DNA from: Streptococcus sp. | Lineage (GTDB): Bacteria; Bacillota; Bacilli; Lactobacillales; Streptococcaceae | DNA length: 64,000 bases | Direction: 5' to 3' | Assembly (NCBI GenBank): GCA_030527925.1 | Contig: JAUMZW010000005.1 | Span: 81,969 to 145,968 of the forward strand | Shown: positions 57,184-64,000 of the stretch, in pieces | Numbering within the stretch: the first letter of the stretch is position 1 | How the letters are laid out: each line of letters opens with the position of its first letter | Notes under the pieces: generated by a model | What the model saw: the letters and a program-made list of their open reading frames with translations, nothing else | The model's database searches: none | Told to the model about the DNA's origin: nothing | Position numbers and translations under genes: made by a program

Positions 57184-59124
57184 TTACTCTACACGAGATT
57201 TTCGTGAAATATCTGCAAGAATTTCATCTACAAATTCTTCAACTAATTTTGTATGTGTCTCTTTACTACCATATTTACGAACATTGACAGATTTATCAGA
57301 CATTTCCTTATCACCAACAATAAGTTGATATGGAATTTTCTTAGTTTGACTTTGACGAATCTTATATTGCATTTTTTCATTACGTTCATCAACATCAACA
57401 CGAACACCTTTATCCCTGAGAATTCTAGCAACCTCCCAAGCATAATCTGTATGAGCTTCATTTGAAATCGGAATAACTGTAACCTGATGTGGAGCCAACC
57501 AAGTTGGGAAAGCTCCCTTATAAGTTTCAATTAAAATTGCTGTAAAACGTTCCATTGTTGAGATGACACCACGATGAATCATGACAGGACGATGCTCTTC
57601 TCCATCTGCTCCAATATAAGATAATTCAAAACGTTCTGGCAATAAGAAATCTAATTGAATTGTTGAAAGAGTTTCTTCATTACCTAATGCTGTCTTAACT
57701 TGTATATCTAATTTAGGACCATAAAATGCAGCTTCTCCTTCAGCTTCGAAATAATCTAATTCCATATCATCCATAGCCGCTTTAAGCATAGTTTGGGCAT
57801 TTTCCCACATTTCATCATTATCATAATATTTATGAGTATCTTTAGGATCACGATAAGATAGACGGAAACGGTAATCAGTTAAGTTGAAATCAGCATAAAC
57901 ATCAATTATCAATTGAAGAGCACGTTTAAACTCTTCTTGAATTTGCTCTTGCGTTACAAAAATATGTCCATCATTTAATGTCATCTCACGAACACGTTGT
58001 AAACCAGATAAAGCTCCTGATTTTTCATAACGATGCATCATACCTAATTCTGCAATACGAACAGGAAGCTCACGATAAGAACGAACATGATTCTTATAAA
58101 CCTGAATATGGTGAGGACAGTTCATCGGGCGTAAAACAAATTCTTCACCATCTCCCATATCCATTGTTGGAAACATATCATCTTGATAATGTTCCCAATG
58201 CCCTGAAGTCTTATACAATTCTACAGAAGCAAGAGGTGGGGTGTATACATGTTGGTAACCTGAAGCTAATTCTTTATCTGTAATATAACGCTCAAGTGTA
58301 CGTCGAATAGTAGCTCCATCTGGTAACCAAAACGGTAAACCTTGACCAACTTCTTGACTAATCATAAACAAATCAAGTTCCTTACCTAATTTACGATGAT
58401 CACGTTCTTTTGCTTCTTCTAATTGTGTCAAGTAAGCTTTTAAATCTTTCTTATCAAACCAAGCAGTTCCATAAACACGTTGCATCATAGCATTATCGCT
58501 ATTTCCACGCCAGTATGCTCCTGCAACATTTAATAAATGGAAAACTTGAATACGACCTGTTGAAGGAACATGAGGTCCACGACACAAATCAACATACTCA
58601 CCTTGAGAATAAACTGTTAATCCACCAGCGTCATCAGAATGTTCTTCAATTAACTCTAATTTATAAGGATCATTTTTAAAGATTTCTCTAGCTTCATCTT
58701 TAGAAACTTCTCTTCGAATTGAAGGGAAATTTTCTTTAACAATCTTTTTCATTTCTTCTTCAATTCGTGGTAAATCTTCATTAGAAATTTGACCAGCTAC
58801 ATTATCAGTATCATAATAAAAACCATCTTGAATTGCTGGACCAACACCTAAATGGATATCTGGAAATAGACGTCTAGCAGCTTGCGCAAATAAATGTGCG
58901 GCAGAGTGGCGTAAAATAGCTAAAGCATCCTCATGATCCGGTGTAACAATTTCGATTGTACCATCTTCATAAATTTCACGATTAGTATCAATTAACTGCC
59001 CATTGAATTTCCCAGCTAAAGCTTTTTTAGCCAAAGAGTTACTAATAGATTGTGCAATGTCAAATGTTGTAATTCCAGACTCAAATTCTCTAATTGCCCC
59101 ATCTGGAAATATAATTTTAATCAT
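57184..59124 (-). CDS. thrS: threonyl-tRNA synthetase
   Basis: A 646-residue class II synthetase with full domain set: TGS domain (1-62), editing domain with [16 protein letters not shown] near 73 and [16 protein letters not shown] near 177, catalytic core with [16 protein letters not shown] near 330 and [15 protein letters not shown] near 363, and the anticodon domain from about 540. RBS AAGGAG. Its leader is a T-box riboswitch, so expression rises when tRNA-Thr is uncharged. Confidence 0.97.
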   Translation of the reverse strand: MIKIIFPDGAIREFESGITTFDIAQSISNSLAKKALAGKFNGQLIDTNREIYEDGTIEIVTPDHEDALAILRHSAAHLFAQAARRLFPDIHLGVGPAIQDGFYYDTDNVAGQISNEDLPRIEEEMKKIVKENFPSIRREVSKDEAREIFKNDPYKLELIEEHSDDAGGLTVYSQGEYVDLCRGPHVPSTGRIQVFHLLNVAGAYWRGNSDNAMMQRVYGTAWFDKKDLKAYLTQLEEAKERDHRKLGKELDLFMISQEVGQGLPFWLPDGATIRRTLERYITDKELASGYQHVYTPPLASVELYKTSGHWEHYQDDMFPTMDMGDGEEFVLRPMNCPHHIQVYKNHVRSYRELPVRIAELGMMHRYEKSGALSGLQRVREMTLNDGHIFVTQEQIQEEFKRALQLIIDVYADFNLTDYRFRLSYRDPKDTHKYYDNDEMWENAQTMLKAAMDDMELDYFEAEGEAAFYGPKLDIQVKTALGNEETLSTIQLDFLLPERFELSYIGADGEEHRPVMIHRGVISTMERFTAILIETYKGAFPTWLAPHQVTVIPISNEAHTDYAWEVARILRDKGVRVDVDERNEKMQYKIRQSQTKKIPYQLIVGDKEMSDKSVNVRKYGSKETHTKLVEEFVDEILADISRKSRVE

Positions 59125-59148
59125 AATTTCTCCTTTTTAAAAATTATT

Positions 59149-59345
59149 AAAAAAGACGTCCCAAAAAGGACGTCGTAACGTGGTTCCACCTTAATTCATG
59201 CCAACTTGACACCTCTAAGTTAGCTATAACGTGGCCACCGTCTTATGTTTACATAAAATCATGGAAGGAGTATCAAGTTTTATTGCATCCTTTTCACCAT
59301 TAAATGCTCGCTATAAATTTAAAACTCAACATATCTTCATTTTTC
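59149..59345 (-). promoter_or_regulatory. thrS leader: T-box riboswitch of thrS
   Basis: The minus-strand leader carries the T-box core AAGGTGGAACCACG (59179-59192), followed by a terminator GACGTCC...GGACGTC with six T (59149-59174). A Stem I-like arm forms from ATGAAG...GAGTTT and AAACTT...CTTCCAT. The 3' side of its internal loop contains ACT (complement at 59269-59271), the only Thr codon there, which could be the specifier. Antiterminator pairing uses the T-box and GTGG/CCAC segments. Confidence 0.88.
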
Positions 59346-59373
59346 ATTATAGCATGATTTCTTTTTTTTTCAA
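59346..59373 (-). promoter_or_regulatory. thrS promoter
   Basis: Minus-strand TTGAAA (59368-59373), a 16-base spacer with a TGC extension and TATAAT (59346-59351), just upstream of the T-box leader. Confidence 0.7.
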
Positions 59374-59377
59374 GATA

Positions 59378-60712
59378 TTAATCTAAAAAATCTTGTAATG
59401 TATGCACAATCTTTTTTGGAATTTTTAAAGCTTTTTTAGATGTTTTTTTAGTTACATAATAAGCAGTTTTTGGTAATCTAACTGCAGATTTTGCTAAATT
59501 AAAAGAACGTTCTCTAGGACTACTTTTTACCAATAATGATAACTTCTCTCGTTGCTTATTTTTATGAGCTATAATTGTATCAAGATAGAATTCAAAAACA
59601 CTTAACCCAAATTTTTTAGAAGAAATCTCATAAAGCTTATTTTCATAACTTAACTGATCCATATAATCTGAAAATTCTAATGCTTGAATAATTGTTTCGC
59701 TAATCTCCTTCTCATCCTCATATAGATAACCAAACTTAATAGAATCAACTAAATCATCTAAATAAGGATTTGATTGAGCGATAATAGGAGTTCTTGATGC
59801 TAAACTTTCAATATAGGTTAACCCTTGTGTTTCACTTGTCGAAGCACTTATAAAATAATCCGAAGCTTTATAAAATACTGGAACCTCATCATGATTTATC
59901 ATTCCTGTAAAAATGATACTATCTTCAAGTTCCAACTGATAAACCATATCTTTTAATTCGGAAAGATATGGACCATCTCCAACGATTACTAATTTAACAT
60001 TAGGAAAACCTCGGAGGACATTCGGAAAATGCCTAATAATTGCCTGAATGTTTTTTTCGTAGGAGATTCTAGATAAACTTAGTAAAATTTTATTCTCAGT
60101 ACCTATTCCTAGTCGTTCTCTTAACTCTATAATCTGACTCTCAGAAATATGAGTTATATTAAATTTTTCAACAGGAATACCAGTTGGTATTATACGCTTT
60201 GGAACCTTAATCTTATAACTATCAAGTAAATTTAAGACAATAGCTGAAGGACAAATTACACCATCAAGGTTGTTCAAAAAACCTCGCATAATATATTTCA
60301 CCATACTAGGTCTTATAATCATCCCATTAGCGATGTAACCAACATAATCTTCATATTGAGTATGATATGTATGAATCACTGGAATATGTAATGCCCTTGC
60401 AATCAATTTCCCAAGAATTCCAACATTAAATTCTGTCTGAGTATGAATAATATCAAGTTTATATTGCTTAGCAATCTTATAAGAAGATAAAAAACCACGA
60501 TAGATAACACGTCTGTCTGTAAATGAAATAAAAGGTACACTAGGTAGCCTAATAATAGTAGGATTCTCATATCGTTTGACATTTTTATCAGTCGTCGTAA
60601 AAATATATACCTCATGACCTAAAAGCTCTAATTCTATTTTTAAAGTAGCTATACTTGTTGCTACTCCAGATACTTGAGGAAAATAGGTATCCGTAAATAA
60701 GCCTATTCTCAT
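59378..60712 (-). CDS. GT4 glycosyltransferase, diacylglycerol glucosyltransferase type
   Basis: A 444-residue GT-B enzyme. The N-terminus MRIGLFTDTYFPQVSGVATSI is typical of GT4 lipid glycosyltransferases, with HTYHTQYEDYVGYI near 115, LLSLSRISYEKNIQ near 211 and ETQGLTYIESLASRTP near 294 (EX7E motif). The last 60 residues are strongly basic, suited to binding the membrane surface. The pair with the next gene matches the pneumococcal and GBS genes for mono- and di-glycosyl diacylglycerols, the lipid anchors of lipoteichoic acid. Which step each enzyme does is inferred. Confidence 0.85.
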   Translation of the reverse strand: MRIGLFTDTYFPQVSGVATSIATLKIELELLGHEVYIFTTTDKNVKRYENPTIIRLPSVPFISFTDRRVIYRGFLSSYKIAKQYKLDIIHTQTEFNVGILGKLIARALHIPVIHTYHTQYEDYVGYIANGMIIRPSMVKYIMRGFLNNLDGVICPSAIVLNLLDSYKIKVPKRIIPTGIPVEKFNITHISESQIIELRERLGIGTENKILLSLSRISYEKNIQAIIRHFPNVLRGFPNVKLVIVGDGPYLSELKDMVYQLELEDSIIFTGMINHDEVPVFYKASDYFISASTSETQGLTYIESLASRTPIIAQSNPYLDDLVDSIKFGYLYEDEKEISETIIQALEFSDYMDQLSYENKLYEISSKKFGLSVFEFYLDTIIAHKNKQREKLSLLVKSSPRERSFNLAKSAVRLPKTAYYVTKKTSKKALKIPKKIVHTLQDFLD

Positions 60713-60714
60713 TT

Positions 60715-61713
60715 TTATAACTCCATAACCTTTTTATAAATCGAAACTAATTTTGAGGCAATAACACGAATATCTCTTGATTCAGCTACTCTATAGCCTT
60801 CCTGACGCTTATCAACTTTACCATCTAGAATACTTTTTAATGAAGTGACAAATCCTTCAACATTACTCGAAAAAAGACAATTTGTAGAATCAAGCCAACC
60901 ATTGTACACTGGAATATCCCTCAAAAGAACATTTTGCCTACTGGCCAAAGCTTCTAAAACTACTATACCTTCAGTCTCTTCACGACTAGGAAAAAAGAAA
61001 GCATCACTGCCTGACATAGCACCTTCAAACACATTACCTTTGATATAACCAGCAAAAATAACATTCTTAGGATGTTTTTTTCTCACAATAGCCCTAACTT
61101 TTGAAGGAATCACATACTTATTTGTCTCCCCAAACCAAATAAATGTCACATTTGGCATTCTTCTAGCCACTTCTACAAACTCATCAATCCCTTTTCTCAT
61201 GAAATAAAGACCAGCTGAAACAACAACTTTATCAGTTGAGCTAAGATTAAAATACTTTCTAAAAGCATCAACCTTACTCTGATCATATGTATAACGATCT
61301 AAATCAATGCCATTTGATAAGGCAAAAATTGGTACTTTTATACCATAACTCTGAATTAAAGATTTTGAATACTTTGTGGGTGTTATAATAGCATCAGAGG
61401 ATTTATAAAACTGACATAAATACCATTTAAATAAGGGAGCTACAAAATTCGACCCAATAAAAGAATCTCTAAAATCTTCTTCAGTTGAATGCCCATGCAT
61501 AATGACTTTTTTACCAAGACGTCTAGATTTCTTTAACAATCTCCAACTATTAAAACCATAAGTATTAATATGAATTAAGTCATAGTTATCATCTGAATTT
61601 TTTGTATAATCCTGTCCTGCATATTTCAATGCAAATTCTTGATGCTTAATCGCCCGTCCAATTCCAGATTTACGTAAATAATTTTCTGCTTCTAAGTAAA
61701 GTAAAACTTTCAT
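60715..61713 (-). CDS. GT4 glycosyltransferase, CpoA-like
   Basis: A 332-residue GT-B enzyme starting MKVLLYLEAENYLRKSGIGR, as in pneumococcal CpoA. It has MHGHSTEEDFRDSF near residue 92, LSNGIDLDRY near 150, AGLYFMRKGIDEFVEVARRM near 185 and the EX7E motif SREETEGIVVLEALAS near 265. CpoA adds the second sugar to glucosyl-diacylglycerol. It lies two bases upstream of the partner glycosyltransferase and is first in the operon. It has no RBS; TATAAT ends 7 bases before the ATG, so the mRNA may be leaderless. Confidence 0.83.
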   Translation of the reverse strand: MKVLLYLEAENYLRKSGIGRAIKHQEFALKYAGQDYTKNSDDNYDLIHINTYGFNSWRLLKKSRRLGKKVIMHGHSTEEDFRDSFIGSNFVAPLFKWYLCQFYKSSDAIITPTKYSKSLIQSYGIKVPIFALSNGIDLDRYTYDQSKVDAFRKYFNLSSTDKVVVSAGLYFMRKGIDEFVEVARRMPNVTFIWFGETNKYVIPSKVRAIVRKKHPKNVIFAGYIKGNVFEGAMSGSDAFFFPSREETEGIVVLEALASRQNVLLRDIPVYNGWLDSTNCLFSSNVEGFVTSLKSILDGKVDKRQEGYRVAESRDIRVIASKLVSIYKKVMEL

Positions 61714-61726
61714 AACATTAATTATA
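61714..61726 (-). promoter_or_regulatory. likely leaderless -10 element of the glycolipid glycosyltransferase operon
   Basis: Minus-strand TATAAT (61721-61726) followed by seven bases and the ATG, with no RBS between. No good -35 box is visible. Confidence 0.5.
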
Positions 61727-61849
61727 ACCTTTTTTATTAAAATAAGATAGCTTTAAGATAAAGACTAATAGGGTAAAATATTTTACATAACTCAGAAATA
61801 CTCGATATGGTGTATGATAATTTTAAAATTTCCCAGAAATTCTATTTCA

Positions 61850-62400
61850 TTCATCAGCTATAGTTGATAAATATTTCTTGGGATTACCATTGAAATCCAT
61901 TTGCATTGGTGGTCCGTGACGTCTTGATAAGCCATTTGTTGTTCATTTAAACCACGTTGACTAGGGCAATTTGAAACCGCATAAAAATATTAATGTCGTG
62001 TTGGTTAGCTATTGTCTTTCAATTAGAGAATTCTTTCTCACAATCAAAGTTAATAGATTTAAAGAAAAGTTTTTGTAATGTTGACAACCATTTATTTAGT
62101 GATTGTTCAATATCACTAGCTTTTCGACCATGGGCTTAAAGAGTGATGATGACTTAAAATAAGTAAGGTATTACGAAGACCACAACGTTTATTTTTCGCT
62201 TTGTAATTTTTATAGTAATCAAAAGCAGTATTATCAGCTTTTTAAATAAGCAATAACCTTATAAATCGTTTGTCTGGATTTTTCAGAAATTAACAAATAT
62301 CGTTAACTGTTATTCCTTCTTTGTAATAAGCCCATATCATTACAAGCTCCGTTGTGGAAAAATGAGTATAGGTCGTTTATGTTAGTTCCTTTTAGAAAAG
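61850..62400 (-). mobile_element. IS30-family transposase remnant
   Basis: Minus-strand translation in shifting frames gives pieces of one IS30-type transposase: ELVMIWAYYKEGITVNDIC, RQTIYKVIAYLKADNTAFDY, RCGLRNTLLILSHH, DIEQSLNKWLSTLQKLFFKS, INFDCEKEFSNWKTIANQHD, CPSQRGLNE and PPMQMDFNGNPKKYLSTIAD. Several frameshifts, stops and at least one internal deletion (between the N-terminal HTH part and the DDE core) are present. It resembles IS1239-type streptococcal elements. No intact inverted repeats or target duplications were found. Confidence 0.75.
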
Positions 62401-62439
62401 TTTAGTGGTTATCGAAGTCTAACATATATGGCTTTTTTA

Positions 62440-63170
62440 TGTCTAGCTTATTTTTAAAAATTGAGAGTTATAAAATCAGGCTTTCTAAGGTATCTGAACA
62501 AGCTCCAAAACCTATATGAATCCATCGTTCATTTTTAAAATTTGCAATTTTCAAACATACTACTCAAAAAAGCTTCAAGGGCTTCTTCATTAGGGAATGT
62601 TTCTTTTTTCTTTGTTTGTCTCTAAATTTCCTTATTTAAAGACCAATAAGATTAGTTGAGTAAATACTTTTTCTAATACTTGTGGAAATTCAAATAAGAT
62701 AATAATTCCCTTGTTTAGGTTAAATTGTCCATTATTTTCTTTTATTTAGGTGAGCAGTCATTCATAAAATTTTCTTAATTTAACAAAACTTAAACCATCT
62801 GTTTTGATTGATAAACTCTTTAAACTTATCTAGTATGACTGAACGGTCCAACTTCCAATAATATCATTAATCTCACGAGTTGTAATGCCTTTCTGAAAAA
62901 ATCTTAATAACCATTACTTCAAGAAGCCTAGCATAGGAAGATAATCAAGCTGTCGAGAATTCACCATTAGGGGCTATAGTTATCATAAGATTTGTCTTGT
63001 AATACTTGGTTTAAAATTAACGATAAAAAGTACCGTTATTAGTATTAGCAGTATGGTAACCATCATTAAAGAAGTGTTAATAAACCAGAAAGGCTAATAA
63101 TCTTGCTTCGAGAAGCTAATTCATAAGAGTTTCAAAATAAGAACGAAAAAAATAATCAAAATATAACTTT
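62440..63170 (-). mobile_element. IS256-family transposase remnant
   Basis: Minus-strand fragments in several frames match an IS256-type (IS1191/IS905-like) transposase. From the N-terminal side: NDGYHTANTNNGTFYR, NGEFST, LLEVMVIKIFQKGITTREIN, FPQVLEKVF, TNLIGL with NKEIRRQTKKKETFPNEEAL and NERWIHIGFG. The catalytic middle of the protein is missing. It lies directly beside the IS30 remnant, so both elements landed in the same spot and decayed. Confidence 0.65.
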
Positions 63171-63187
63171 TATACTAGGAAGTTAAG

Positions 63188-63254
63188 TCCTGTGTAGAAA
63201 ATAATCATAAGATTAAATTTTTCTATTAATGTATTACAACTTTACTATACAGGA
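63188..63254. repeat. short inverted repeat flanking 39 bases
   Basis: TCCTGTGTAGAAAA (63188-63201) and its near complement TTTACTATACAGGA (63241-63254) match at 12 of 14 positions. It lies beside the IS256 remnant and may be an IS end or an operator. Confidence 0.4.
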
Positions 63255-63375
63255 TTTATTCCTATTTATGTTTAAAAGAATATATTTTACAGTATTAAAA
63301 AACAAATAATAGTTATGAAATTTACAAAAAAATATGGTAAAATAAAAGACAATAAAATGATGAAGAAAGAACTAT

Positions 63376-63912
63376 ATGAAAGAACCAAAAGAAGGAGATT
63401 ATATAACTATACAAAGTTATAAACACAATAAAAAAATACATCGAACTTGGCGTGATACTATGATACTAAAAACAACAGAGACTATTCTTATAGGAGTTAA
63501 TGACCATACATTAGTAACAGAAAATGATGGTAGAAGGTGGGTTACAAGAGAACCTGCTATCGTCTACTTCCATAAAAAATATTGGTTTAATATCATAGCA
63601 ATGATAAAAGAAACAGGTATTTCTTATTATTGTAATTTAGCTAGCCCTTATGTTATTGATGAAGAAGCTTTAAAATATATTGATTATGATTTAGATATCA
63701 AAGTATTTGAAAATGGAGATAAAAAACTATTAGATGTAGATGAATACGAATATCATAAAAAAATAATGAATTATCCAAAAGAAATAGATTTTATAATTAA
63801 AAAAAATGTCAAAATATTAAATAAGTGGATTATTGATAAAAAAGGCCCCTTTAACCTACAATATCCTGAAATCTGGAATAAGAGATTTAAGGAGTTAAAT
63901 ATAAAAAGATAG
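63376..63912 (+). CDS. nucleoside tri-/diphosphate phosphatase, DUF402 (Ntdp-like)
   Basis: A 178-residue beta-barrel protein of the DUF402/UPF0374 family. Motifs that mark the active side are intact: [22 protein letters not shown] near residues 51-72, [28 protein letters not shown] near 84-112 and [15 protein letters not shown] near 119-133. The S. aureus homologue (Ntdp) hydrolyses nucleoside di- and triphosphates and affects virulence. It stands alone between the IS remnants and a tRNA gene, with TAAAAT upstream and a strong terminator. Confidence 0.88.
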   Translation: MKEPKEGDYITIQSYKHNKKIHRTWRDTMILKTTETILIGVNDHTLVTENDGRRWVTREPAIVYFHKKYWFNIIAMIKETGISYYCNLASPYVIDEEALKYIDYDLDIKVFENGDKKLLDVDEYEYHKKIMNYPKEIDFIIKKNVKILNKWIIDKKGPFNLQYPEIWNKRFKELNIKR

Positions 63913-63940
63913 GATTGATGTAATTCAACCCTATCTTTTT
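63903..63940. terminator. terminator between the DUF402 gene and tRNA-Asn
   Basis: AAAAAGATAGG pairs with CCTATCTTTTT, with a further TTG/CAA inner stem; it overlaps the stop codon and can serve both converging units. Confidence 0.88.
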
Positions 63941-63948
63941 ATATTTAA

Positions 63949-64000
63949 CTCCGGCAGTAGGACTCGAACCTACGACATCATGATTAACAGTCATGCGCTA
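63949..64000 (-). tRNA. tRNA-Asn(GTT), 3' part
   Basis: The minus strand ends with a tRNA 3' portion: anticodon stem-loop CATGACTGTTAATCATG with anticodon GTT (complement at 63986-63988), T arm GTAGGTTCGAGTCCTAC and acceptor TGCCGGAG. The 5' part is beyond the window. CCA is not encoded. Confidence 0.93.

Overview
The window is low-GC Firmicute chromosome (about 36% GC by eye) from a pyogenic-group Streptococcus. The main clues are gene order and markers: mtsABC/mtsR beside a lipoprotein cyclophilin, ftsK, rplK-rplA, pyrH-frr-cvfB; a holB-yabA-rsmI block; the YtgP-type MurJ flippase divergent from an L-lysine-type murE and a ferrichrome-type fhu locus; and a thrS T-box. S. agalactiae is a good candidate because liv, amtB/glnB and fhu genes occur together, but the sequence alone does not settle the species.

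Layout. 0-5 kb: a broken L,D-transpeptidase gene cut by the left edge, phoH, and a TetR-controlled 14-helix drug exporter with its DUF4811-like partner. 4.5-13.6 kb: information-processing genes (yozE, cvfB, frr, pyrH, rplA, rplK), a broken GH3 glycosidase gene, a small DUF3397-like membrane protein, ftsK and a cyclophilin lipoprotein. 13.6-19.8 kb: the MtsABC metal importer with its DtxR-type regulator, then the glmU-nudix-macP-mtnN operon. 19.9-22.3 kb: a tight operon of DUF2829 (Tad2-like fold), SDR, ASCH and a frameshifted Gfo/Idh oxidoreductase. 22.4-27.9 kb: an accessory anaerobic-type operon with an FMN-reductase-like protein, an 809-residue three-flavin reductase and a GntP-like permease, followed by an apbE gene stopped by a nonsense codon. 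28.3-37 kb: metG, exoA, an Ogt-Spx/ArsC fused ORF, serA, serC, cutC and glnB-amtB. 37-46.3 kb: rsmI, yabA, holB, tmk, a CBS-ACT regulator, livKHMGF, ylbG and clpP. 46.3-61.7 kb: upp, two PLP sulfur-amino-acid enzymes, murJ/ytgP, murE, a decayed fhuC-fhuD/B-fhuG locus, thrS and two glycolipid glycosyltransferases. 61.8-63.2 kb: two worn transposase remnants (IS30 and IS256 types), then a DUF402 nucleotide phosphatase and a tRNA-Asn cut by the right edge.

Two themes stand out. First, at least six loci are broken in 64 kb: four by single-base changes in homopolymers, one by a nonsense codon (apbE) and one by an in-frame deletion that joins fhuD to fhuB. The last two cannot be homopolymer read errors, so real gene decay is under way. 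Second, several genes without a Shine-Dalgarno sequence (ftsK, murE, the DUF3397-like gene, the first glycolipid glycosyltransferase and the GH3 gene) have a good -10 box 6-9 bases before the ATG, which predicts leaderless mRNAs.

The most novel-looking system is the flavin reductase operon. It has the architecture of Lactobacillus hydroxycinnamate reductase HcrAB plus a dedicated permease, and probably reduces an imported unsaturated organic acid as an electron sink. Its flavin-attachment enzyme gene is interrupted here.
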